A stretch of DNA of 36,378 nucleotides from JANXYY01 sp035530875. GTDB lineage: Bacteria > Actinomycetota > Actinomycetes > Nanopelagicales > Nanopelagicaceae. Shown one piece after another: positions 7,674-15,112 of this stretch (the first letter of the stretch is position 1; every line of letters starts with the position of its first letter). A model generated the notes under the pieces. That model searched no databases and was not told where the DNA came from. It saw only the letters and a program-made list of their open reading frames with translations. Location: NCBI GenBank assembly GCA_035530875.1, contig DATKUB010000059.1, positions 1 through 36,378 of the forward strand. Direction: 5' to 3'. Position numbers and translations under genes: made by a program.

Positions 7674-10127
7674 TCAGCCTTTCGGTCTTTCAGACTTCGC
7701 GTCATACATCGGACGCAATGAAGCGAACGCTGGTACGCGTTGGTCTGCGACTTCAATTTCGTATTGACCGCTTTCAAACCACGAACGGTCTGGATTCTCA
7801 ATGGGTGCAATCACCCAGCCAAGCGCAACTGCCCCTCCCAATGAATGCCCATACTGTGCCGACGCAATGCGCCCCACAAGTTCACCATCTTTAAAGATCG
7901 GTTCGTCGTGCGTAAGCATCGGCTCAGGATCCTTTAGTAAGAACTGGATAAGACGACGTCGGATTCCACGTTCCCGTTGTTCCAGCAACGCCTCGCGGCC
8001 AATGAACCCACCTGGCTTGTCCCATTTGACCGTGAAGCCTAATCCTGCTTCGAGAGGCGTGTCGTGGGAGGAAATATCGTGACCCCAACTCCGATATGCC
8101 TTCTCTAAACGAAGTGAATTTAGGGCGTGATAGCCCGCGTGGCGAAGGTCTATGTCGCGACCTGCTTCGCTGACCGTGTCATAGATATGTACAGCGATGT
8201 CTGCGGGAACTAATAGTTCCCAACCCAACTCACCTACGTAAGTTATACGGGTGGCTCGCACGTATCCGAGTCCCAGATCGATTTCTCGAGACATACCAAA
8301 CGGAAACGCCTCGTTAGACAAATCTGCATCGGTGAGAGATTGCAAGAGGCGCCGCGAGCCGGGTCCCATGAGCGCAAGCATGGCCATGCTGTTAGTGATG
8401 TCTGCAACTGTCACAAACTCGTCGCGAGCTATGTTCTTCTTTAGCCACGCCAGATCTTTGCCTACCGTCGTTGGCCCGGAGAGAACTAGAAAACTTTCCT
8501 GGTCCGTGCGTGTGACGGTTACATCTGCCTCAATGCCGCCGTGCGAATTTAGCCACTGGGTGTAGACGATGCGACCCGAGTTAATGTCTATGTCGTTGGT
8601 GCTCAGTCGCTGAAGGAGTTTCATTGCATCCCGGCCTTGAACTAATATTTTCCCGAAGGACGAGGTGTCGAAAAGGCCAACGCCTTCCCGCACGGCCATG
8701 TGCTCGGCGGCCGACTGCTCGAACCAATTCTGCCGCCCGAATGAGTACTCATACTTGCGATCGACCCCGGTCGGCGCATACCAGTTTGGTCGTTCCCACC
8801 CGACGAGTTCGCCGAAAACTGCACCCGCCGCACTTGTACGTTCATAAAGAGGACTGCGCCTTAGACCACGAGCGCTAACTCTTTGCTGAAATGGCCAGTG
8901 GATTTCATATGAATCATCAAGGGTTTCCACCACCCGCTGCTCAAGAAATCTACGGTTGGTTTCATGTGCCTGGACCCGGGCAGGGTCCGCTTCCGGAAGG
9001 TCGATAGGAGACCTTCCGTCGATTATCCAATCGGCAAGTACTGATCCAGCACCTGGCCCGCTGAGAAAACCAACAGAGTTGAACCCCGCCGCGACGAAGT
9101 AGTTTCGAAGGTTAGGCGCCTCACCAAGGTGATACTGCCCATCAGGGGTGAAACTCTCAGGTCCACAGAAGTGCAGTCGTACCCCTGCATCGGCCAAGAT
9201 CGGGATCCGCTTCATCATGCGCTCGTAGAAGGGACCAAGATGGTCCCAGTCCTCTTCCAAGTGGGTAAAGGCGCTGTTGGCTGGGATGCCCCTCGACGCC
9301 CATGGGTAACTGCCAGGTTCAAAGAAGCCGACCATAAGAGCGCCTGCCTCGTCTTTAACATAGGAATAATCATCACCGCTCTTCAAGGTCGGAAGGCCGC
9401 GCGGCAGATCTGGGATGGCTTCGGTCACAACGTAGTAATGCGCGAGAGCCTGCAAAGGGATATTGACAACCGATTTCTGCCCAAACTCACGACCCCACAT
9501 ACCTGTGGCGTTTACGACAAATTCAGCTTCTATATCCCCCTGAGAAGTGGAAACTCCCGTCACCCGACCCTCACGGGTCAGAACTCCCGTAACAGCTGTG
9601 TGTTCAAAAATTTGGGCACCACGCTGAGTTGCCCCGCGAGCAAGCGAGATCGTTGTGTCGGTCGCACTTCCGCGTCCGTCTTCAGGGAAGTAGAGGCCGC
9701 CGAGAATGCCATCTGGATTTAGCAAAGGATGCCGATCCAGAATCTGGTCGACATCAAGTAGTTCCACCTCTACGCCGCTTGAGCGCACCGAACTTGCTTG
9801 ATGCTTGAGTTCGAGCCATCGATCTGGGCTTGCGGCAAGATTGATGGTGCCGGTTTTTACAAAACCGGTCGAAAACCCCGTGTCAGCCTCAAGGGATCGG
9901 AAAATTTCGAGGCTACGCTGCACGACTTGACGTGTGCCGTCAGTTGCGCGGGCTTGTGTGATGAGCCCTGCCGCATGCCAAGTCGTCCCAGAAGTGAGCG
10001 TGTTCTGCTCAAGCAAGACCACATCCGTCCAGCCGCGTTTGGCCAAGTGGTACGCGGTACTCGCGCCAACTACTCCGCCTCCCACGACTACCACTTGCGC
10101 ACGAGCCGGCAGTGAACGTTTGATCAC
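7674..10127 (-). CDS. Dimethylglycine/sarcosine dehydrogenase-like FAD-GcvT oxidoreductase
   Basis: An 817-aa two-part enzyme. The N-terminal DAO-type FAD domain (about 1-380) has the dinucleotide motif GGGVVG (16-21) and SGTTWHAAGL, where His51 matches the residue that covalently holds FAD in dimethylglycine and sarcosine dehydrogenases. A short FAO_M linker (about 380-435) precedes a GcvT-type folate-binding domain and its C-terminal barrel (about 435-810), seen in GVGLFDTSSFGK, YVGELGWEL and LRLEKAYRSWG. The family removes N-methyl groups and passes the one-carbon unit to tetrahydrofolate. The start is GTG at 10125-10127, with AAGGAG 6 nt upstream. It converges on the NCS1/PucR/dehydrogenase genes, suggesting one pathway for an N-methylated compound. 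The exact substrate is unknown. Confidence 0.88.
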   Translation of the reverse strand: MIKRSLPARAQVVVVGGGVVGASTAYHLAKRGWTDVVLLEQNTLTSGTTWHAAGLITQARATDGTRQVVQRSLEIFRSLEADTGFSTGFVKTGTINLAASPDRWLELKHQASSVRSSGVEVELLDVDQILDRHPLLNPDGILGGLYFPEDGRGSATDTTISLARGATQRGAQIFEHTAVTGVLTREGRVTGVSTSQGDIEAEFVVNATGMWGREFGQKSVVNIPLQALAHYYVVTEAIPDLPRGLPTLKSGDDYSYVKDEAGALMVGFFEPGSYPWASRGIPANSAFTHLEEDWDHLGPFYERMMKRIPILADAGVRLHFCGPESFTPDGQYHLGEAPNLRNYFVAAGFNSVGFLSGPGAGSVLADWIIDGRSPIDLPEADPARVQAHETNRRFLEQRVVETLDDSYEIHWPFQQRVSARGLRRSPLYERTSAAGAVFGELVGWERPNWYAPTGVDRKYEYSFGRQNWFEQSAAEHMAVREGVGLFDTSSFGKILVQGRDAMKLLQRLSTNDIDINSGRIVYTQWLNSHGGIEADVTVTRTDQESFLVLSGPTTVGKDLAWLKKNIARDEFVTVADITNSMAMLALMGPGSRRLLQSLTDADLSNEAFPFGMSREIDLGLGYVRATRITYVGELGWELLVPADIAVHIYDTVSEAGRDIDLRHAGYHALNSLRLEKAYRSWGHDISSHDTPLEAGLGFTVKWDKPGGFIGREALLEQRERGIRRRLIQFLLKDPEPMLTHDEPIFKDGELVGRIASAQYGHSLGGAVALGWVIAPIENPDRSWFESGQYEIEVADQRVPAFASLRPMYDAKSERPKG

Positions 10128-10192
10128 GAACTACTCCTTCAAATTGGCCCCAAGGTTCCGTTCAGGATGGTGGATTCGGTTGGGCGTCACAA

Positions 10193-10218
10193 TCACCTCA
10201 AAGCAACGAAAGAGGTGA
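10193..10218. promoter_or_regulatory. Inverted repeat upstream of the FAD-GcvT gene
   Basis: TCACCTC and GAGGTGA, a perfect 7-bp inverted repeat with a 12-nt spacer, lie 66-91 bp upstream of the flavoprotein GTG. A candidate operator. Its half-site differs from that in front of the aldehyde dehydrogenase, so a shared regulator is not shown. Confidence 0.35.
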
Positions 10219-10272
10219 CAATTTCGTACATTCGCACAAAGGTCTTCTCGACGAACTCACAAACTAGGACGT

Positions 10273-11010
10273 TCAGCCGCGAAAAGAAGCGATCAAGGTC
10301 GCAAGCAAGGGCGCCACAATGATCGCCGGAAGTAGATCGCCAATCGCTATCTCTCTAATGCGAAGCAATCGCAATGCAATGGCCATAATCAATAGCCCGC
10401 CCGTTGCTGTCATTGCGGCAATCGCGTAATCACTCATTATATTTCCGGCAAAAACGCCAACTAGCGTCCAAGCGCCTTGATAAATCATGATGGAGAACAC
10501 GGATAGCCCAACGCCCCAACCCAAGGCCGAAGCAAACGCCACTGATGCGATGAGATCTAAGGTGCTCTTCAAAACAAGTTGATCAATGCCAGCGCCCAAA
10601 CCATCGCTGATGCTCCCAAGAATTGCTAGCGGACCAACGCAGAAGACAAGAGACGCCACAACGAATCCTTCGACGAAGGTTGATTCGCCTTCTTTTGCAA
10701 ATCGTCGCTGAAGCGATTCGCCTAGCAACTGAAGTCGGCGCTCGATCTTGAGGGCGGAACCGATAACTCCACCAATTACTAGAGCAAGGAGCACGATCAG
10801 CGTCGGCCAGCCTTTTCCGACGGCTGAAGTTAGCGAAGGATCTGCAATTGAGATAGTGCTCGCTACGGCGGCAACGCCGACGACCAAACCAAGCCCATCC
10901 GTCACGGTCCGACGGGTCCCATCGGACATACGTCCGCCGAAGACAACTCCAACTGTGGTGCCGATAAGAACAGCGCCCGCATTTATCGCGGTGCCAACGC
11001 CTGCAATCAC
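10273..11010 (-). CDS. DUF554-family membrane protein
   Basis: A 245-aa protein with about seven hydrophobic segments, matching the DUF554 (YdfK/YqgA-like) family. Seen: the N-terminal GTAINAGAVLIGTTVGVVFG, the glycine-rich LVIGGVIGSALKIE, a conserved FVVASLVFCVGPLAILGSI core and a C-terminal AMTATGGLLIMAIALRLL segment. The family is proposed to be a transporter but its role is not established. The start is a GTG in GGGTGATTGC. The frame's N-terminus fits the family well. It lies downstream of the flavoprotein gene on the same strand but 145 bp away, so it is probably separate. tRNA-Val lies behind its start on the other strand. Confidence 0.85.
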   Translation of the reverse strand: MIAGVGTAINAGAVLIGTTVGVVFGGRMSDGTRRTVTDGLGLVVGVAAVASTISIADPSLTSAVGKGWPTLIVLLALVIGGVIGSALKIERRLQLLGESLQRRFAKEGESTFVEGFVVASLVFCVGPLAILGSISDGLGAGIDQLVLKSTLDLIASVAFASALGWGVGLSVFSIMIYQGAWTLVGVFAGNIMSDYAIAAMTATGGLLIMAIALRLLRIREIAIGDLLPAIIVAPLLATLIASFRG

Positions 11011-11097
11011 CCGGCGAGCCTATCCACTCTTGACCGGTTGAGTGGACGCATTTGGCCAGGCGCACCCGAAGCCGATAATCTTGCCGAGCCTTATCCC

Positions 11098-11169
11098 GGG
11101 CGGTTAGCTCAGCGGGAGAGCGCTTCCCTGACACGGAAGAGGTCACTGGTTCAATCCCAGTACCGCCCA
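11098..11169 (+). tRNA. tRNA-Val (anticodon GAC)
   Basis: The acceptor arms GGGCGGT (11098-11104) and ACCGCCC (11162-11168) pair perfectly. The D arm contains TAGCTCAGCGGG. The anticodon stem CTTCC/GGAAG encloses CTGACAC, with anticodon GAC at 11130-11132. The T arm contains GGTTCAATCCC. The discriminator is A11169 and CCA is not encoded. I found no second copy of its 3' end in the window, so there is no evidence that it bounds an island here. Confidence 0.96.
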
Positions 11170-11224
11170 CTCATAAAATCAGTTCTTTGTTACGTCCTGA
11201 CTTCCCTAATCCAAAGACCCATGA

Positions 11225-11245
11225 CGTCCCCGTTATTGCGGACTA
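11225..11245. promoter_or_regulatory. Shared dyad motif upstream of the sedolisin gene
   Basis: A 21-bp segment with GTCC-N10-GGACTA as its core matches 12927-12947 (upstream of the Rrf2 gene) at 17 of 21 positions. It ends 72 bp before the peptidase ATG, and TATACATT follows 6 bp downstream. It may be an operator or part of a promoter recognised by a common factor. Confidence 0.45.
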
Positions 11246-11317
11246 ACCTATACATTCCAGGTCACATAGAGTGCAGTCAACTTGTCAGCCGCCCGTCCCC
11301 ACCCGATAGGAGTAATC

Positions 11318-12427
11318 ATGAGGAATCTGCGTCGCCGAAGCGGAGTTGCTGTTTCACTCATGCTTTCAAGCCTGGTCGGAATTGCGGGGGGAGCACAAGC
11401 GGGTGCGCCTGCGGAGCACTATGCGCACAACCCCATTCATGTTCGACCGAACGCGTCCGCGACGCCCACAGGCCTGGCCCCATCGGTCATTCAGGGGGTC
11501 TATGGGTTCTCAACGAGCTTGACGGCTGGCGCGGGCAAGACAATTGCGATTGTTGATGCTTACAACGACCCCAATGCGGAATCCGATCTTGGCACCTTCA
11601 GCACAACCTATGTCTTGCCTTCATGCACAACGGCCAACGGCTGCTTCGCCAAAGTCAATCAGACGGGCGGTACCAAGTATCCCAAAAACGACTCAGGTTG
11701 GTCGCTGGAGATCAGTCTCGACGTACAGTGGGCTCACGCCATCGCTCCCGGAGCCAAGATCTTGTTGGTCGAAGCAAGTTCTCCTAGTTTCACCAATCTC
11801 ATGGCAGCGGAAGATTACGCGAAATCTCACGCTGACTACGTATCAAATAGTTGGGGTGCGGCTGAGTTCTCAGGAGAGTCCTCCTACGATTCACACTTCG
11901 TTCAGCCCAATGTGAGTTTCTTCGTCTCTTCCGGAGACAACGGAGCGCCTGCTCAGTATCCATCCAGTTCGCCCAATGTTATTTCCGTGGGTGGAACGAC
12001 TTTGAACTTCAATGGCGGAACTTTCGTGAGCGAAACAGGCTGGAGTGGTTCAGGAGGTGGCTGCAGCGCCTATGAAACCGCGACGAACGCCCAATCCAGT
12101 TTCGCAACTTACGGCCAAGTCAACTGCGCGGGAAGACGAGCAACTCCCGACGTCTCTCTCGATGCCGACCCCGCCTCTGGGGTGAGTGTCTACGATTCGG
12201 TCCGATACCAAGGTCAGTTGGGTTGGTGGGCAGTTGGCGGTACAAGCGCCTCGGCGCCTATGTGGGCGGCACGCTCCGCGGATGCTGCGGTAGTCGTTGA
12301 TTCGTCCTACGTTTACGCCAACAACATCACCTTCCGCGATATCACTAGCGGCAACAACGGCAACCCCTGCCTAGTCGATTACGACCTAGTGACAGGCCGC
12401 GGAAGCTGGATTGGCAGCTCCCCCTGA
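11318..12427 (+). CDS. Secreted sedolisin-family (S53) serine-carboxyl peptidase
   Basis: A 369-aa exported peptidase. The signal peptide (about 1-28) has a RNLRRR n-region, hydrophobic core and a cut near AQA-GA. The catalytic set is present: Glu131 and Asp135 in WSLEISLD, oxyanion Asp207 in SSGDNGA and nucleophile Ser310 in GGTSASAP. A C-terminal ITSGNNGNP...DYDLVTGRGS segment matches the calcium-site region. Only about 30 residues separate the signal peptide from the catalytic domain, so the roughly 200-residue activation prodomain of kumamolisin-type enzymes is missing. After Ser310 only about 59 residues remain, shorter than usual. ATG 11318 was preferred over an upstream in-frame start because AGGAG lies 5 nt before it. 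It probably degrades external protein. Confidence 0.87.
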   Translation: MRNLRRRSGVAVSLMLSSLVGIAGGAQAGAPAEHYAHNPIHVRPNASATPTGLAPSVIQGVYGFSTSLTAGAGKTIAIVDAYNDPNAESDLGTFSTTYVLPSCTTANGCFAKVNQTGGTKYPKNDSGWSLEISLDVQWAHAIAPGAKILLVEASSPSFTNLMAAEDYAKSHADYVSNSWGAAEFSGESSYDSHFVQPNVSFFVSSGDNGAPAQYPSSSPNVISVGGTTLNFNGGTFVSETGWSGSGGGCSAYETATNAQSSFATYGQVNCAGRRATPDVSLDADPASGVSVYDSVRYQGQLGWWAVGGTSASAPMWAARSADAAVVVDSSYVYANNITFRDITSGNNGNPCLVDYDLVTGRGSWIGSSP

Positions 12428-12434
12428 TCAGGCA

Positions 12435-12905
12435 ATGGATTTAGAACGCACCGCATCACTCGACACTGAAACAGTTCAGTTTTTAGCTACCCAACTAATT
12501 TTTGAGTTTGGCCACTTGTATCCAACTTGGGACCTAGCCTCGGCAATCAACGAGTTGCGAGAGGACAACGGTGCCGGAATACCCATTCACGTAGCAGCAA
12601 TAGAAAACGGACAGGCCATCGGCATCGCCTCAATAATTCCAGACGATGAAGTCACTGGATGGGAAGGCAAAGAGGCGTGGTTGGCGAATGTTCTGGTTCT
12701 CCAGGAGTTCCGGAATCGCGGAATCGGCGGAGAACTTGTTGAGGGCGTTATTGAGATCGCAAGAGAAAACAAAGTGCGAGATCTTCATCTAGTGACCGAC
12801 ACCGCGGAACAATGGTATCTGGAAAAGGGTTGGGAAACCGTTGGTGTTGGTCAGGTGCATGGCCATCAAATGACGGTCATGCATTTTGGTTTTGTAAGTC
12901 TCTAA
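12435..12905 (+). CDS. GNAT-family N-acetyltransferase
   Basis: A 157-aa GNAT-fold protein, transferring an acyl group from acetyl-CoA to an amine. Seen: strand 4 WLANVLVLQEFRNRGIGGEL, containing the R-x-x-G-I-G acetyl-CoA loop, and the terminal LVTDTAEQWYLEKGWETVG, a typical motif B with the YxxxGW signature. The start was set at ATG 12435. A TTG at 12411 would overlap the peptidase gene and add eight poorly conserved residues. The ribosome binding site is weak. It sits 7 bp after the peptidase stop in the same direction, so the two may be co-transcribed. Substrate unknown. Confidence 0.85.
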   Translation: MDLERTASLDTETVQFLATQLIFEFGHLYPTWDLASAINELREDNGAGIPIHVAAIENGQAIGIASIIPDDEVTGWEGKEAWLANVLVLQEFRNRGIGGELVEGVIEIARENKVRDLHLVTDTAEQWYLEKGWETVGVGQVHGHQMTVMHFGFVSL

Positions 12906-12926
12906 AAATTAGTTCTTGCGCAATGG

Positions 12927-12947
12927 CGTCCACGCAATAGCGGACTA
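12927..12947. promoter_or_regulatory. Shared dyad motif upstream of the Rrf2 gene
   Basis: Second copy of the GTCC-N10-GGACTA motif (17/21 identical to 11225-11245), in the 135-bp interval between the GNAT and Rrf2 genes and about 93 bp before the Rrf2 start. Autoregulation by the Rrf2 protein together with control of the peptidase would explain the pairing, but this is inference. Confidence 0.45.
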
Positions 12948-13040
12948 GTTAATTTATGCAGGGATCACGGTTGGATATTCACAACAAGAAAAACAGCAGA
13001 AAATTTGTATATGTATATCACTCGGGTAGCGTTAATTCAC

Positions 13041-13970
13041 ATGGATATGATGTTGTCAAAACGAGCTGACTACGTCATTCGGGCAGCGCTCTCGCTCGCT
13101 AGTGTCTACGAGAGCGGCGAATACCGCAAGATCCGCGAAATTGTTTTGGATACTGACTTACCCCGAAACTTCGCATCGCAAATCCTGGCCAGACTTGTCC
13201 ATTCAGAGCTAGTTGTATCGCGTGCCGGCAAATCTGGCGGATACCACCTCACTCGCTCCCCAGAATCCATAACTCTTCTTGAGCTCGTCGAGTGCGGCGA
13301 AGGTCCGTTGAAACCTGAAAGGTGCGTCCTTGGTGATGGACCTTGCCGTTGGGATTCGGTATGCCCCATTCATGAAACCTGGACGAATGCAACAACCGTA
13401 CTTCGCGCAACCCTGGAACAGACAACTCTTTTGACCCTTTCCAATGGCGACAGTGCCTTGGCTGGCGGGCACCACCCGATCCCATTGGACACACACCGTG
13501 CGCTGACGACCAACATGACGATTGACGAATCCGCCTCCCTAAAAGTTGAAATCTCAGAGGTTGTGTCGCGGCTCGAACGTCTTGAACCTCGGCTTGGCAC
13601 GCTTATCAAGGCTTCATACGACGCTGCCGAGCTGCTTCGTGCCAGCATTGAACCAGGCGGGCACAGTTGGTCACCGCGCTCGGTCGAGGTCGCAGCGCGG
13701 ATTCTTTCAGAGGATGCAAGGAGTCGCAGTTTTGACCTCACCTGGATGACCAATGGACTGTCCGAACCAACTTCACGGTTTGAAGGTCGGCTTGAATTTC
13801 GAAGTGTCGGTGCAAATAGCACAGATATCCGCCTTCTTGGCAGGTTCCGACCCCCCTCCTACATAGGGCATCAAGCGCCAAGCAGCCTGGTTGAGCAATT
13901 GGGAGGAACCATCGCCAAATCAACCCTGCGTCAGTTGGCTATGACCCTAGAGATGGAGTCCCGTGCCTGA
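13041..13970 (+). CDS. Rrf2-family regulator with Fe-S ligands and a C-terminal SRPBCC-like domain
   Basis: A 309-aa regulator. Residues 4-135 form an Rrf2 winged helix (LSKRADYVIRAALSLA, then the wing RAGKSGGYHLTRSP). Cys95, Cys102, Cys108 and His111 are spaced like the [2Fe-2S] ligands of IscR/NsrR-type sensors, and Cys85 is an extra cysteine. Unlike ordinary Rrf2 proteins of about 150 residues, it continues for about 170 more. The tail includes GRLEFRSVGANSTDIRLLG followed by RFRPP and a helical end, a pattern typical of SRPBCC/polyketide-cyclase-like folds. ATG 13041 was chosen because the Rrf2 domain begins right there. Two ATGs two and three codons further and an upstream TTG are possible, and no strong Shine-Dalgarno is seen. 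It may sense redox or iron state plus a hydrophobic ligand (inference). Confidence 0.82.
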   Translation: MDMMLSKRADYVIRAALSLASVYESGEYRKIREIVLDTDLPRNFASQILARLVHSELVVSRAGKSGGYHLTRSPESITLLELVECGEGPLKPERCVLGDGPCRWDSVCPIHETWTNATTVLRATLEQTTLLTLSNGDSALAGGHHPIPLDTHRALTTNMTIDESASLKVEISEVVSRLERLEPRLGTLIKASYDAAELLRASIEPGGHSWSPRSVEVAARILSEDARSRSFDLTWMTNGLSEPTSRFEGRLEFRSVGANSTDIRLLGRFRPPSYIGHQAPSSLVEQLGGTIAKSTLRQLAMTLEMESRA

Positions 13971-14214
13971 GCGAATCTCGGCTGGAGAGTTGAGATAGGT
14001 CACACTCAATCGCTCTTGAATTCAAGCGGTCTGGCTTGCGCTAAGGGATCGAACTAACTACCGCACTGTTCATTGGGGAATTTCGCCCCTTTTGAGGTAA
14101 TTTGTCACCCCTCCCCCGGCTTTGCTCTTTACACCCCCCATGTGGACTGGCGATCTGTCCCCTGTCTGAGGGTATTCTGACCGAAAATTGTGTCCCCCAT
14201 TCGGGGCGTGTCTC

Positions 14215-14243
14215 TTGCCGATCCCTCTCTATTGGGCTATAAA
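14215..14243 (+). promoter_or_regulatory. Sigma-70-type promoter of the exported-protein/signal peptidase operon
   Basis: TTGCCG (-35, 14215-14220) and TATAAA (-10, 14238-14243) are separated by exactly 17 bp, the best promoter match I see in the window. Transcription would start near 14250, leaving a leader of about 68 nt before the first ATG. Confidence 0.6.
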
Positions 14244-14272
14244 TACCTGTGGATTGCCAGGGAATTGCTAAA

Positions 14273-14293
14273 CGTGTAGCCATTAACTACACG
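14273..14293 (+). promoter_or_regulatory. Hairpin in the operon leader
   Basis: CGTGTAG and CTACACG form a perfect 7-bp stem around CCATTAA, within the predicted 5' UTR and about 10 nt before the Shine-Dalgarno region. It could stabilise the mRNA or gate translation. It is not a terminator, since purines rather than T's follow. Confidence 0.45.
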
Positions 14294-14317
14294 AAAGAAA
14301 AGGTTGAGGCGGCAAAC

Positions 14318-15058
14318 ATGTCGAATGCGAATATGCAGCACAGCAATGGGCTAGCGCGCATGAGGAAGCGATTTCTCGTGGTTTCAGTTGCTGCCCTTGC
14401 CGTCCTTGGCACCTCTCTTGGTGTCTCCTTCACCGCCGACACCGGCGTAACCCAGATAACGGCCACAATCGCGGGAAGCAACCTCCCGCTTATTTGGAGT
14501 GCGGATTACGCCACGACTGCTGCTAATGGTGGGCTGCCGGTTGCGATTACCGGCAATGCAACTGCAGGATGGATGCACGGGACAACCATTGCATCTCCGG
14601 CTGTCAGCAGCAGGCCCACGGCTCCGGGTTGGGGGACCGTGGTCACCAACGTAGCTGGCACGATTGCAACCTCCGGTGATGTTGCAGTCATTGATGCCAC
14701 CACCACGTCATCTTCATATTTGCTTGTAACCATTTACATCACGAATATGCATGAATTGTCTCAGACGTATAACTCATACGCTCTGCCAATCCGTGTCTAT
14801 TCCGGAACGGGCTCCGCTGCGTCTAGTGCAAGCGTAACCTGGGGTGCAACGCCTGTCCTTGACGCGAACCAGGTGGATTCAGGGTCAACGTACCTAACCA
14901 ATAACTCTGGGTATGAAACCTTCAAGTTGCCCACCGGCACCAATAAGTATTATGAAATCACCCTGGACGCTGGCGGCTCGTACTTTCCTTACCAGGCCAC
15001 CCCTAGCGGTGTTTCCAACACTCCAGCCCTCTACATAACAGCGCAGAGGACTTCCTAG
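14318..15058 (+). CDS. Exported protein A, SipW-cargo-like, family unknown
   Basis: A 246-aa protein with a signal peptide or anchor (RMRKRFLVVSVAALAVLGTS, about 14-33, ending near SFTADTG) and a beta-rich, Ser/Thr/Gly-rich mature part without cysteines. LLVTIYITNMHELSQTYNSY (about 152-171) looks like a core beta-sandwich strand pair. The position, the type of signal sequence and the signal peptidase encoded two genes on suggest a TasA/CalY-type cargo forming a surface layer or fibre. This is inferred from context; I do not recognise the mature domain. ATG 14318 follows GAGGCGG at suitable spacing. An earlier in-frame ATG at 14249 would overlap the predicted transcription start. Confidence 0.75.
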   Translation: MSNANMQHSNGLARMRKRFLVVSVAALAVLGTSLGVSFTADTGVTQITATIAGSNLPLIWSADYATTAANGGLPVAITGNATAGWMHGTTIASPAVSSRPTAPGWGTVVTNVAGTIATSGDVAVIDATTTSSSYLLVTIYITNMHELSQTYNSYALPIRVYSGTGSAASSASVTWGATPVLDANQVDSGSTYLTNNSGYETFKLPTGTNKYYEITLDAGGSYFPYQATPSGVSNTPALYITAQRTS

Positions 15059-15112
15059 GTTTATGTTCGTCTTTCGCGAAGTCCGAAGACGATCATCTCG
15101 CGAGTTAAGATC

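Larger units (their letters stand above)
13971..14317. other. Leader region of the exported-protein operon
   Basis: A 347-bp non-coding interval. It contains a 12-bp palindrome CTTGAATTCAAG (14015-14026), a C/T-rich section with repeated TGTCCCC-like words (about 14100-14200), a promoter and a leader hairpin, the last two listed separately. No small ORF with a ribosome binding site is seen. Confidence 0.6.

Noticed and set aside
9129..9722. A 197-codon plus-strand frame inside the flavoprotein gene
   Set aside because: Shadow of a clearly coding gene on the other strand; no ribosome binding site or family resemblance.
10583..11170. A 195-codon minus-strand frame beginning MGGTGIEPVTSSVSG
   Set aside because: The N-terminus is the well-known false translation of a tRNA gene (here antisense to tRNA-Val), and the rest lies out of frame over the DUF554 gene.
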